Below, one piece after another: positions 22,940-31,043 of a DNA stretch of 64,000 nt. Within the stretch, counting starts at the first letter, position 1. Each line of letters begins with the position of its first letter. A model generated the notes under the pieces. The model did not search any database, was not told the DNA's origin, and saw only the letters and a list, made by a program, of their open reading frames with translations. The translations under genes were made by a program, and so were the position numbers. Where the stretch lies: contig JAULBX010030152.1 of the NCBI GenBank assembly GCA_032358255.1, forward strand, positions 62,001-126,000, in the 5' to 3' direction. Origin of the DNA: Heterotrichella gracilis (Eukaryota; Sar; Xanthophyceae; Tribonematales; Xanthonemataceae).

Positions 22940-24424
22940 TTACTGAGGGGGCTGGTCCTGTGCGCCGGGGGCTGGTGTGAGCGATTTCTCGGCCTTGATC
23001 CCACCTGTGCTCAAGTTGAGCTCGATGCTGTCATCCGGGTCGTTGCTCTCGAAGTGCTCGCTCAGGTCCACGCCGCGGGCGTACATTCCCATCAGGCGTT
23101 GCTTGAGCAGGAAGCGTTCATCCGAGCCCAGGTGCTTGCCGTCAACGGTGGCCACGATCAGGCGAAGTTTCTCCGTCTCGCTGACCTTGTTGCCCAGCGC
23201 GAAGTTGCCGCCCAGCCAGGCACGGGCAACGCCGGCCTCTGCCAAGATCTTCAGCATGTCCAAATTCCCTTCTGTCATATGCAGCCACTTGCGAATATTG
23301 TTTGTGCGACTGCGCTCGAGCTGGCTGATTGAGCCGCTGTAGGCCTGCGCCACGTCAGGACGGAAGTGCCCGGTTGCGCGGCTTACGACTTCGCGTGCGT
23401 GATGATCTGCCTCGCGCACTTCCTGGTCGATGATGATGGGCGCGCTGCTGGAGACGGGAACCCCGAAGCCGGTGATTTCCTTGTAGCGGCGGGCCACGAA
23501 CTGGTGGCGCAGGCCGTGGGCGGTCACGCCAAGTTCCTTGACCGTGATGCCGACTTTGCGAATGACGTTATAGAAGCGGTCCTTGCTCTGCGCCAGCGTC
23601 TTGCCAGGCAAGCTCAGCGTCTTCTTGGGGTTTTGTGCTGCAGCGACTTTGGCGCGCTCGAGCGCATCGCGCTGCCATTCCCGCACAGCTTCATCCACAT
23701 CGAACTCCACGACCCGGGGCAGGCCGCCCTTGGTGCCGTGCACAACATGGATGAAGTTCCCGCCGTCAGCACTATGCGGCATCAACTGGATGGATTCTTT
23801 CATCCGCAGACCAAACGCAGCCTGAATTTCAAGCTGGATGGCGGTCATGGGACACACGGCGCGCACCTTGGTGAGGACTTCGTGCAGGTCGACATCGTTT
23901 TCATCCCAGGCTTTGGAGTGCTCGGCCGCCCCCTGTCGCGCCGGTGGCGCTTCGATCCCATGGCTGGCAAGCCAGCTCACCAGCCTGTCACGCTTGGGAA
24001 CAACGCTCCCTTTCCCGATGAATGTCATAAACCGACGCAGGAAAGAGACCTTCGTGTAGAAGTAGGCGCTGGACTGCTTCATCTCCACCCAGTAGCCCAA
24101 CAGCTTCAACACATGGGTCTTGCCCAACTCGCTCAGGTTCTGAACCCGCACGTTGAGTTTCACCAGCTCATCAAGCATGCGGCTGAGGTTGGATCCGTAG
24201 TCGCTGCTGGTCTTGGCCGAGACAGGTCTTTTGCTCCCGGTTGCCGACAGGATAAGAAATTCACTGAGGAACATGGCCAACTGCCCTTGAGGGTTGTTCG
24301 GCAGCCTCTTCTGGCAACGCTCGAGCACGGCCACTCCAGCATTGGCGCCGCGTACGCGTTCCTCGATTCCGTTTCGAAGAGCCTTGCCGCTGGTAGAGCC
24401 CTTGAATCTGTTTTGCTTGCTCAT
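22940..24424 (-). CDS. Tyrosine recombinase / integrase
   Basis: A 494-residue protein. The N-terminal DNA-binding region has a SAM-like domain (GQLAMFLSEFLILSATGSK, TSSDYGSNLSRMLDELVK). The catalytic domain has its first Arg in FGLRMKESIQLM, the HGLRHQFVARRY motif (His-x-x-Arg), and a C-terminal GHFRPDVAQAYSGS with the candidate nucleophile Tyr. The layout resembles the plasmid/ICE 'integrase domain-containing protein' type more than XerCD. A further about 90 C-terminal residues follow. It may resolve plasmid multimers or mediate integration. An AAGTGACTT palindrome sits 12 nt upstream of its start. Confidence 0.82.
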   Translation of the reverse strand: MSKQNRFKGSTSGKALRNGIEERVRGANAGVAVLERCQKRLPNNPQGQLAMFLSEFLILSATGSKRPVSAKTSSDYGSNLSRMLDELVKLNVRVQNLSELGKTHVLKLLGYWVEMKQSSAYFYTKVSFLRRFMTFIGKGSVVPKRDRLVSWLASHGIEAPPARQGAAEHSKAWDENDVDLHEVLTKVRAVCPMTAIQLEIQAAFGLRMKESIQLMPHSADGGNFIHVVHGTKGGLPRVVEFDVDEAVREWQRDALERAKVAAAQNPKKTLSLPGKTLAQSKDRFYNVIRKVGITVKELGVTAHGLRHQFVARRYKEITGFGVPVSSSAPIIIDQEVREADHHAREVVSRATGHFRPDVAQAYSGSISQLERSRTNNIRKWLHMTEGNLDMLKILAEAGVARAWLGGNFALGNKVSETEKLRLIVATVDGKHLGSDERFLLKQRLMGMYARGVDLSEHFESNDPDDSIELNLSTGGIKAEKSLTPAPGAQDQPPQ

Positions 24425-24450
24425 GTGTTTTAGGAAAGTGACTTTTTAGT

Positions 24451-24807
24451 TCACCAGGTGCTGACCGGTGCTTCCGATTCCAGTTGTTGCGCAACGGTGT
24501 TTCGTGCCTTGAGGTCGTGAAGGGCAATCTGGTGGCAGATCTCATAAACCCCGTGCAGGTCATCCCTCAGCACATGCACCGATGCCTTCCCTTTGGCCGC
24601 GAACAGGTGGCCCTGGTCCTTCCAGATACTCCAGTCCTGCCAGCGCGCCCAGCTGCCGCTGCCCAGTTGACGGTGGATCTGCCACGCATCGAGCTTTTCC
24701 ACGTCAGCCACAGCTATCTCACCGCCAAGGACGGTTTGCGCAATTACCTGGCGCTGCAAGGAGACTCGCATCATGCGGTCGGCTTCTTTCTGGTCTTCAT
24801 TGAGCAT
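24451..24807 (-). CDS. Hypothetical protein, 118 aa
   Basis: A soluble acidic protein containing RVSLQRQVIAQTVLGGEIAV, ARWQDWSIWKDQGHLFAA and a helical end. No recognised domain. It lies just upstream of the recombinase on the same strand (26 nt between them), so it may be cotranscribed. It precedes a gene-poor region. Confidence 0.55.
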   Translation of the reverse strand: MLNEDQKEADRMMRVSLQRQVIAQTVLGGEIAVADVEKLDAWQIHRQLGSGSWARWQDWSIWKDQGHLFAAKGKASVHVLRDDLHGVYEICHQIALHDLKARNTVAQQLESEAPVSTW

Positions 24808-25856
24808 CTCTACGCCTCAAATCCCGTCGATCTATCAGTTGATGAAAAGTGCACTGCATTCCCAGCTCACAAGCCGGTCTACAGCTACGGATGTGTATGT
24901 CGCATCCAACTAGGCTCAGAACCAAACTGGATATGACTTACCCACCCGCAACACGTACCTGTGCCTCAAGCTTCGTTTTCCCGTTTGTTATGCGAGGCCC
25001 GGGTGGCCTATGTGTCAGATGTTTGGTCGCACGCTCGTAAGCAAACTGTCCTGCCTGTTCCGATTGCGAGTCGGGGGCCTCATCTTTCGATGACACCCAG
25101 CTACGAGAACGTATAGCTGGGGGGTTCCGGGTTCCAACCCGGGGTCCAAAGAGGACCAGACTTTTTCGAGACCAACATGGTCTTCAAAATCTCTCAACCA
25201 CTCGACACGCTCTGACAGCGTGCCCCTGGACCTATCCGTGCATCCACTCGACTCCTTGTAAGCCTCAATAGGCTCCCAAGCTCAATTAGCTCAGGCGGTC
25301 GGTGAATCCCGTCGCATAGTGACTCCAAGGCTGCGCCTTGATGTCCACTACCGGGGGTAGATAGTTGGAACGTGGTTGTGTAATCGCTTTAGCTGCGTAC
25401 GCAGCCCCTACTCAGCGTCCCCTTTCGGGTGACTCCTGGTGGCGACCCCAGTGGGGGTCATGGGAAAGTTTGCTTGCGGGCCTCCTCGGTTAGGGGAGAC
25501 TGCTTCCTGAAACGCCTCTTGGCAATCAGGCTTGCGGAACATGCTCGGTCCGCGCGGAAATACTGCAACTTAGTCTGCCTACTGCCACAAAGTGACTTTT
25601 CGCTTCGCTCTGGTGGCACCAGAGAAATGGAAAGTACTTGTCATCTGAGCCAGTGGCGCAGAAGGTGGGGTCGGCTGGGTTGCAGCGGCTCTATGGAGCA
25701 ATTTGCCCAGTGGGCGTTGGAAGGCGTGACGCCATTCCAGAGGTACCGGTTTCCCGGCTTGCCCTCAGTAGTCGCAATGACAGTTGAGGGACTTGGATGT
25801 TGTGACCACAGGTGTCACGAGTTGGCGCAAGGCCAGCACGGAGCGAACTTTATACA
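24808..25856. other. Gene-poor region with tRNA-arm-like and hairpin sequences
   Basis: About 1.05 kb without a convincing gene. Open frames here have poor composition. I see a hairpin CCAGCTA...TAGCTGG around 25098-25122, followed by GGTTCC-GGGTTCC-AACCCGG (25122-25140), which imitates a tRNA T-arm with one mismatch. TTAGCTCAGGCGGT near 25286 imitates a D-arm. A palindrome AAAGTGACTTT lies at 25589-25599. No complete tRNA can be folded from these pieces. The stretch may be part of a replication or transfer origin. Confidence 0.4.
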
Positions 25857-26114
25857 GTGTTTTTGGATGTGGCAAACGATTGTGACCAACTTTCGGTTTT
25901 TGACGTGTTATCCACTGCTACAAAATTATTTCTCTTAGGTGTTCTGACTTGTTTGGGTGCTTGGACAGTCGCATGTTTACTGGGTTCGTTCGTTCTCTCT
26001 GTTTGGTTTATCTCACGTAGGTCCAAAATCTTGGCGCGTGTTGATAAGGGGCTGGAAAGGCTGGAAACGTCTTCTGGCCGGTGCGCAAAGAAAAGCCATG
26101 GGGCAGCATGGTGA
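25857..26114 (+). CDS. Possible small membrane protein, 85 aa (uncertain)
   Basis: A GTG-started frame encodes a strong single membrane helix (FLLGVLTCLGAWTVACLLGS) followed by SRRSKILARVDKGLERLETS. Hydrophobicity and the basic cytoplasmic side look protein-like, unlike other frames of the region. There is no clear ribosome-binding site, and the start is a guess, so the call is weak. It lies just before the iterated centromere region. Confidence 0.3.
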   Translation: MFLDVANDCDQLSVFDVLSTATKLFLLGVLTCLGAWTVACLLGSFVLSVWFISRRSKILARVDKGLERLETSSGRCAKKSHGAAW

Positions 26115-26300
26115 GCCGGGCGCAATGCATCTGATTCGTTTCTGCGGAACTGGTCCTATGGACCGCTTTTGACAAGTACGGCCAAGCTCCGGCGGTTGCG
26201 GATGGTGTTTGGACGGTCATAAGACATGAATCCATTGGCGTGTGAGAGTCGTAAGCACACAGCGGCGATTCCCTCGCCTTCTTTGCGCCGCCCTGCGACC

Positions 26301-26534
26301 AGTTCGGTACCACTTCAGGCCCACTTTGCGTTCGCGACCGTGTCATGCGCGTGCTCACTAGCCCAGTTGGGTACCAGTTCGGTACCACTTCGCGATTACC
26401 CGACGCTGTCGGGCAGGGTTTTTTGCCCAGTTCGGTACCAGTTCGGTACCACTTTGGCACAGCGATCCTTCAGAGGCCCTTTTTTGGCCAGTTAGAGGCC
26501 AGTTGGAGACCAGTTCCACCACCAACTGGTCTCC
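26301..26534 (+). repeat. Iterated centromere-like region (parC) before parM
   Basis: Eleven-bp units built on CCAGTTCGGTA recur at 26301, 26363, 26374, 26426 and 26437, each followed by CCACTT or the next unit. Looser units (CCAGTTAGAGG, CCAGTTGGAGA, CCAGTTCCACC) lie at 26488, 26499 and 26510, and an inverted copy at 26522. Units in pairs are exactly one helical turn apart. In ParMRC systems such repeats directly upstream of parM bind ParR and act as both centromere and operator. Confidence 0.75.
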
Positions 26535-26568
26535 ATCGTTTGATCCCATTGAATATCGTCAATATGAT
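26529..26568 (+). promoter_or_regulatory. parM promoter, GGTCGCCATC family (plus-strand copy)
   Basis: GGTCTCCATCGTTTGATC holds TTGATC at 26540-26545. TATGAT at 26563-26568 follows after 17 nt. It is the only member of the promoter family that faces right, and it overlaps the last iterons, so ParR could repress it. Confidence 0.65.
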
Positions 26569-26611
26569 TCGCCCCAACACGACTTGTGTTGCCTTATCTG
26601 GAGAGTCCTAA

Positions 26612-27685
26612 ATGAAATCTGACACCCCCACGGTTGTCGATATTCGAGCCATCGATGTCGGCTACTTCTCGACCAAACTCACTCTTGGCCGCAAGGTCTT
26701 CGGCGATACGGTTGGCATCGGCACCGCTATCTTCCCCAGTCTTGCCCCGCGCCTGCCGGCAGGCATGACGCCGAACTCTGTTCTGCAAGGTCGCCCCGAC
26801 GGGGCCGTCGTTGATGTCGACGGGGTCAACTACTTCGTGGGCCGTGACGTCGTGCTCTTCAGTTCTGGACGCGAACCGCGTGAGGTGCTGAACGACTACA
26901 GCGAGACTGACAAGTATCTGGCGCTGCTGCGCGGAGCGCTGCACTATATGTTCCGTGATGCCGGCGCGACGAACGAGATGGTGATCAAGCACCTTGTGCT
27001 CGGCCTTCCCCTGAACACCTACGCCGTCCTCCGCGAAAAGCTGATCTCCCGCGTTACTGGCGAGCACATTTTGCCGAGCTCCACAGGTGATGGCTCGATG
27101 CGTCGTATTTCGGTACAGCGAGTTTCCGTGATCGTGCAGCCCCAGGGCGCTTTGATTAATCATGGCGTGGTGAACGGAACCAACTTCACTGAATCATGGT
27201 CCTTGGTGGTCGATGCTGGTGGCGGGACCCTTGACTGGTACCTGGCCCGCGGCCGCCAACCGAACTGGCAGCGTTCCGGGGCCTACCCCAAGAGCATGCT
27301 GTCTTGCGCCTACGCCGTGGCGGACCGAATTGACCCTACCTGGCGCGACAACTACGAGATCATCGAGCGCATTGATCGCGCGATCCGCGAGAAGATGCCT
27401 TCGTTCACCACTGCCGGCGAGACTTACGAGCTCGCAGGTTATGAGACGGCTATCGAATCGGTACTGAAGGAATCGACCGAAAAGATGATGGCCAAACTCG
27501 GAACGCTGGATAACATCGACACGATTCTGTTTACCGGCGGTGGTGCACGGGTCTTCCATGAATTCATGACCCAGCAGTACCCCAAGCGGGCCAAGATCAT
27601 GCACATCGACATTGATCCGGTGTTCGCAAACGTCAAGGGCTTCCAGTTGGCTGGCGAAATTATGGCCAGCATGTTCAAGGCTTGA
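26612..27685 (+). CDS. parM: ParM/StbA-like plasmid segregation actin
   Basis: A 357-residue actin-fold ATPase. Phosphate loop 1 is AIDVGYFSTKLTL near residue 13. Phosphate loop 2 is LVVDAGGGTLDWYLA near 200. The adenosine motif is LFTGGGARVFHEF near 308. This is the order in ParM, StbA and the 'PRTRC protein D' group. Such proteins polymerise into filaments that push plasmid copies apart. It starts with a GGAGAG site and is followed by a small gene with ParR properties. The iterons lie in front. The other PRTRC genes (ParB-like, ThiF-like) are not seen here. Confidence 0.85.
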   Translation: MKSDTPTVVDIRAIDVGYFSTKLTLGRKVFGDTVGIGTAIFPSLAPRLPAGMTPNSVLQGRPDGAVVDVDGVNYFVGRDVVLFSSGREPREVLNDYSETDKYLALLRGALHYMFRDAGATNEMVIKHLVLGLPLNTYAVLREKLISRVTGEHILPSSTGDGSMRRISVQRVSVIVQPQGALINHGVVNGTNFTESWSLVVDAGGGTLDWYLARGRQPNWQRSGAYPKSMLSCAYAVADRIDPTWRDNYEIIERIDRAIREKMPSFTTAGETYELAGYETAIESVLKESTEKMMAKLGTLDNIDTILFTGGGARVFHEFMTQQYPKRAKIMHIDIDPVFANVKGFQLAGEIMASMFKA

Positions 27686-27702
27686 TACTCAGGAGGAGGA
27701 CC

Positions 27703-28041
27703 ATGTCACTCGAACAAGCAGTCCGAAGAATGCGTTTGCGAGTCTTCATTGACAGCAATATTGGAGAGGTATTTGACTATCTGGCAGCCTCGACCAGGCC
27801 AACAGCGGAAGTTGTTCACCTTTTGCGTATGGGCTACGTGCTCACGAAGATGGTGAATGGCGAGTTGAATGCGGCTGATTTTCCTGTTCAAGCAGCGCTG
27901 CCCGGCAAAGCTAGTGGGAAGACCAAGGTTTCTGCAAAGCCGACGAAAGAAGTCGCGCCAGTTAGCAACGAAGCAGTGGCACTTGCTCAGTCCGCTGGTC
28001 TAACCATGGACTACTTCACGGGACCGACAGCGGCATTGTGA
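27703..28041 (+). CDS. parR: ParR-like centromere-binding adaptor, 112 aa
   Basis: The start is ATG 27703, with AGGAGGAGG 5 nt before it. An in-frame upstream ATG at 27682 precedes that site and is rejected. Residues 1-50 (SLEQAVRRMRLRVFIDSN, then HLLRMGYVLTKMVNG) could form a ribbon-helix-helix-like or helical DNA-binding domain. The C-terminus is Lys/Ala-rich and flexible, as in ParR tails that contact ParM. Identity rests mainly on position 17 nt downstream of parM and on size. A strong terminator closes the operon. Confidence 0.65.
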   Translation: MSLEQAVRRMRLRVFIDSNIGEVFDYLAASTRPTAEVVHLLRMGYVLTKMVNGELNAADFPVQAALPGKASGKTKVSAKPTKEVAPVSNEAVALAQSAGLTMDYFTGPTAAL

Positions 28042-28062
28042 GCAAATCTCCTCTCCAGAGGG

Positions 28063-28088
28063 TGCCGGGCTAGTCCCGGCTTTTTTTT
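28063..28088 (+). terminator. Terminator of parMR
   Basis: GCCGGG-CTAGT-CCCGGC stem followed by eight T. Confidence 0.9.
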
Positions 28089-28109
28089 GGGATTCCGCTT
28101 TTTGTGGGG

Positions 28110-28137
28110 TTGACATCGGCTCGACCTATGAGATTCT
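28110..28137 (+). promoter_or_regulatory. Promoter of the 28169 gene
   Basis: TTGACA at 28110-28115 and GATTCT at 28132-28137, spacing 16. An AAGGAG site follows before the ATG. Confidence 0.65.
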
Positions 28138-28168
28138 GTATTGGACAGAAACACACAAGGAGTTAAAA

Positions 28169-28492
28169 ATGTCGAACGCAATGACCATGTCTACCCTCTT
28201 CCGCCAGAACTACACCCCCGCCGCCAGTGCAGGCAGCGATGTTGAGCGCCATTGGCTGCTGGACTCTCGCGCCGGCCGTGACGTGCTGCTTGCCGCCGCG
28301 AACATGGAGCGCGTGGGCGAAAAGAAGGGCGTGCTGATGAAGATGGGCGCCAATCTGGACCCGCATCTGGAGCCGATGATCGACCGCCTGAACCTGCGCG
28401 ATCTGCCCGAGCCGGGCACTCCGCTGCAGGAGATCAAGACCGACCTGCGCCTCACCCTGCTCATGCTCAAGGTGACTTTGTTCGGCTTCTAA
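28169..28492 (+). CDS. Hypothetical protein, 107 aa
   Basis: A helical protein: HWLLDSRAGRDVLLAAANMERV, HLEPMIDRLNLRDLPEPG, KTDLRLTLLMLKVTLFGF. Has its own promoter, a good AAGGAG site and a strong terminator, so it is a single-gene unit. No family recognised. Such independently expressed small plasmid genes often modulate replication or host functions, but there is no direct evidence here. Confidence 0.7.
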   Translation: MSNAMTMSTLFRQNYTPAASAGSDVERHWLLDSRAGRDVLLAAANMERVGEKKGVLMKMGANLDPHLEPMIDRLNLRDLPEPGTPLQEIKTDLRLTLLMLKVTLFGF

Positions 28493-28514
28493 GCCTACAG
28501 GCGCATTGCAAGGA

Positions 28515-28547
28515 GGCCTCCCAGGCAACTGGGGGGCCTTTTCTTTT
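28515..28547 (+). terminator. Terminator after the 28169 gene
   Basis: GGCCTCCCAG...CTGGGGGGCC stem followed by TTTTCTTTT. Confidence 0.88.
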
Positions 28548-28569
28548 GGGCAGTGGTCTGGTCCAGGCC

Positions 28570-28607
28570 AAAAAAAACCCCCGAGGCCGTGAATGGCGTC
28601 GGGGGTT
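28570..28607 (-). terminator. Terminator for the minus-strand genes ending at 28614
   Basis: On the minus strand a CCCCCGA...TCGGGGG stem is followed by eight T. Confidence 0.88.
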
Positions 28608-28613
28608 GGTTGC

Positions 28614-28880
28614 TTATTGCATGTAGCGGTATTCCCAGTCGGGAGAGCCGGGGCTGAGTTCGATGTGAACCCAGTCCTGACCCTGCTGTCGCGCCAGGTC
28701 AATCAAGCTTTGCAGCTCCTGCGGGCAGGAGCGCATGTCTTGTTCGACCGGAAGGACTTTGACTAGAAAGCCGTTGGGAGTCTCGATCTGGACGCAGTCA
28801 AGGGCATCATCGGCCAGCTGTTCACAAGTGAACGAGCTGACGAAGTGTCCGCTGACGGTCATGGCACTTGCGTGGGTCAT
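28614..28880 (-). CDS. Hypothetical protein, 88 aa, related to its neighbour
   Basis: The C-terminal half (CPQELQSLIDLARQQGQDWVHIELSP) follows the same pattern as LPKDLRDCLQFAQQNNMDWLVLDCDG in the next protein upstream (28901-29440). They are probably paralogues, this one being the short form. The fold looks like alternating helix and strand. Same operon, 20 nt downstream. Function unknown. Confidence 0.65.
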   Translation of the reverse strand: MTHASAMTVSGHFVSSFTCEQLADDALDCVQIETPNGFLVKVLPVEQDMRSCPQELQSLIDLARQQGQDWVHIELSPGSPDWEYRYMQ

Positions 28881-28900
28881 CGTTTCCTTGGGTTATGACC

Positions 28901-29440
28901 TCAGGCCGCGGCCACGGCTTTTGCCGGGGTCTCGACCACAGGAAGGTGACTGAAGCTCATGGCCTGGGCGAACATTGCCGAGACCTCTCCGCGCAGGCCC
29001 ACCGGATCGGTGGACTTGAACGAGATCTTGCCCGTCGTCGTCACCGTGGCCTGGAACTCGCTGCCGTACTTTTGGGACAGGTAGCGGCCATATGCCAGGG
29101 CGATGTGCTGAAGGCGTTCGCTCGGAACGTCCGTCTGCTCTTCCTCATAGACCTGCAGGCCGTCCACGACGGTACCGTCGCAATCCAGCACCAGCCAGTC
29201 CATGTTGTTCTGCTGAGCGAATTGCAAGCAATCGCGCAGATCCTTGGGCAGATCGAAGCTGACCTCGCCCATGTCCTTCATGTTGGGGACATGCACGAAC
29301 CAGCCGTAGGGGCCCTTCGGGTAGTACAGAGCCTCGGTGAGCGCCTCGTTTGCGAGCAGTTCACGCGTGGTCTGGGTCAGGTGGGCAGTCGACAGATCGA
29401 GCGCTTTGAACATGACGAGATTGTGTTCATTCATCGACAT
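28901..29440 (-). CDS. DUF5983-like protein, 179 aa
   Basis: The segment FKALDLSTAHLTQTTRELL near the N-terminus is the phrase I associate with DUF5983 proteins of plasmids. It is followed by a helix-strand unit (DLRDCLQFAQQNNMDWLVLDCDG) and a helical C-terminus. The biochemical role is unknown. TTTGGAGAAATTCA provides a ribosome-binding site. The gene has two structured leader elements in tandem and a promoter of the plasmid-wide family, the most elaborate 5' region in the window. Confidence 0.65.
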   Translation of the reverse strand: MSMNEHNLVMFKALDLSTAHLTQTTRELLANEALTEALYYPKGPYGWFVHVPNMKDMGEVSFDLPKDLRDCLQFAQQNNMDWLVLDCDGTVVDGLQVYEEEQTDVPSERLQHIALAYGRYLSQKYGSEFQATVTTTGKISFKSTDPVGLRGEVSAMFAQAMSFSHLPVVETPAKAVAAA

Positions 29441-29458
29441 TGAATTTCTCCAAAGGTG

Positions 29459-29550
29459 AAACCCGGGCGACTCCCCTGCGGGGTCGATCCCGGCAGGGTT
29501 GAAGCGTTAGTCGGAAGAGCACCCCGGACGGGATGATCCCGACCGGGTTT
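29459..29550 (-). promoter_or_regulatory. Two structured 5' leader elements in tandem (copies 3a and 3b)
   Basis: On the minus strand the distal copy (29550-29521) reads AACCCGGTCGGGATC... and folds CGGGAT/ATCCCG. The proximal copy (29500-29459) reads AACCCTGCCGGGATCG, then CCCCGCAGGGG, then AGTCGCCCGGGTT, with nested stems GGG/CCC, CGAC/GTCG and CCC/GGG. Together they form the leader of the 29440 gene. Confidence 0.5.
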
Positions 29551-29599
29551 GAGATGCGTGCGTGGTGCACGCGCAATCGCGAAAGCGAAAACAGGGGTG

Positions 29600-29640
29600 A
29601 CTATGCCCGATTGCGGGCTGGTCGGCAAATGATCGCGACC
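29600..29640 (-). promoter_or_regulatory. Promoter of the 29440 gene, GGTCGCCATC family
   Basis: On the minus strand GGTCGCGATCATTTGCCG is followed after 17 nt by CATAGT (29605-29600). The transcript would begin near 29593 and so would include both leader elements. Confidence 0.6.
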
Positions 29641-29663
29641 AGCCGCCCCGTCAATTCCTTGTG

Positions 29664-31043
29664 TCAGAAATCACCGCTATCCATGCCTGCGGCCAGGCTC
29701 TCAAAGCGGGTCAGGTGCTTGAGGAACGCCAGCTTGACGGTTCCGGTTGGGCCGTTTCGCTGCTTGGCGATGATGACCTCGGCAACCCCCGGCTCCTTGG
29801 ACGCTTCCTTGTTGTAGTAGTCGTCGCGGTAGATGAACATGATGATGTCCGCATCCTGCTCGATGGCGCCGGACTCGCGCAGGTCGCTCATCATTGGTCG
29901 CTTGTCCTGGCGCTGCTCTACGCCCCGGTTCAGCTGGGACAGGGCAATTACGGGGCAGCCAAGCTCCTTGGCCAACATCTTGAGCGAGCGCGAAACCTCG
30001 CCCAGCTCGGTCGCCCGGTTTTCTTCGTTGCCGCCCGACCCGCTCATAAGCTGCAGGTAGTCCACCACGATCAGGCCCAGCTTGCCTCCGCACTGGCGCG
30101 CCAGGCGCCGGGCACTCGCGCGCAGTTCGGTTGCGGTCAGACCAGCCGTTTCGTCAATGTGCAGGGAGACGCTGCGCAGTTTCTCGATGGCTTCCGTCAG
30201 GCGCGGCCACTCCTCGTCGGTCAGCTTGCCGGTTCGAAGGTGGCCCTGGTCGATGCGGCCGATGGAGCCCACGATACGAACGGCCAGTTGGGCCGCCCCC
30301 ATTTCCATTGAGAACACTGCCACTGGCAGGTTTTCGTTGAGCGCCACGTATTCAGCGATGTTGACTGCCAGTGCGGTCTTACCCATGGAGGGGCGAGCTG
30401 CCAGCACGATCAGGTCGCCCGGCTGCAGGCCCGAGGTCATGCGGTCGAAATCGTAGAAGCCAGTGCGCAGGCCTGTGACGTCTTGCGGGTTGTCGGCCAG
30501 TTCGGTCACCCGGTCCAGCAGACTCACAACCAGTCCGTCCATCGATTGGAAGCCGCGCTTCATGCGCGCGCCCTCCTCGCCGATATTAAAGATGCGTTGC
30601 TCCGAATCATCCAGGATCTGGGCGACTGGGCGCCCGCCTGGGTTGAACGCAGCTGTGGCGATCTCGTCGCTGGCCGCGACCAGCTTGCGCAGGATGGAGC
30701 GCTCACGCACGATTTCCGCGTAGCGCCGGATGTTGCCCGCGCTGGGAACGTACTGCGCCAGTGCATTGAGGTAGGCCAGCCCGCCTGTCTCTTCGACTTT
30801 ACCCAGGCTCTTCAACTGCTCAAAGACCGTGATCACGTCGGCCATGCGGCCGCTGTCGATCAGCTTGGACATGGCGGAGTAGATCAACCGGTGCTCGTAG
30901 CGGTAGAAGTCCGTATCAGCCAGAAGGTCCCCGACCCGATCCCACGCCTCGTTGTCCAGCAGCAGCCCGCCCAGCACACTGGACTCAGCCTCCAGGGAGT
31001 GCGGCGGGATTCTGAGTTTGGAAATATCGACGTCGTTATGCAT
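29664..31043 (-). CDS. dnaB: Replicative DNA helicase DnaB
   Basis: A 459-residue DnaB-family hexameric helicase. The N-terminal domain begins LRIPPHSLEAESSVLGGLLL, the usual DnaB opening. The RecA-like motor has Walker A LAARPSMGKTALAVN near residue 210, Walker B LIVVDYLQLMSGSG near 315, and the QxxxR-type LSQLNRGVEQRQDKRP. The C-terminal motif KQRNGPTGTVKLAFL completes the family pattern. Length is normal. ATG 31043 is preferred to a TTG at 31070. Plasmid-coded DnaB lets the element load its own helicase. It overlaps the end of the recombinase-like gene by 8 bp. Confidence 0.93.
   Translation of the reverse strand: MHNDVDISKLRIPPHSLEAESSVLGGLLLDNEAWDRVGDLLADTDFYRYEHRLIYSAMSKLIDSGRMADVITVFEQLKSLGKVEETGGLAYLNALAQYVPSAGNIRRYAEIVRERSILRKLVAASDEIATAAFNPGGRPVAQILDDSEQRIFNIGEEGARMKRGFQSMDGLVVSLLDRVTELADNPQDVTGLRTGFYDFDRMTSGLQPGDLIVLAARPSMGKTALAVNIAEYVALNENLPVAVFSMEMGAAQLAVRIVGSIGRIDQGHLRTGKLTDEEWPRLTEAIEKLRSVSLHIDETAGLTATELRASARRLARQCGGKLGLIVVDYLQLMSGSGGNEENRATELGEVSRSLKMLAKELGCPVIALSQLNRGVEQRQDKRPMMSDLRESGAIEQDADIIMFIYRDDYYNKEASKEPGVAEVIIAKQRNGPTGTVKLAFLKHLTRFESLAAGMDSGDF

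Noticed and set aside
23366-24433. 355-residue plus-strand open frame
   Set aside because: Antisense to the tyrosine recombinase, which carries the recognisable catalytic motifs.
25015-25197. tRNA gene in the gene-poor region
   Set aside because: A T-arm-like piece exists, but its stem has a mismatch. No matching acceptor, D and anticodon arms lie at the proper distance.
25429-25938. 169-residue open frame
   Set aside because: Mixed, Cys/Arg/Trp-rich composition, no ribosome-binding site, lies in the probable non-coding origin region.
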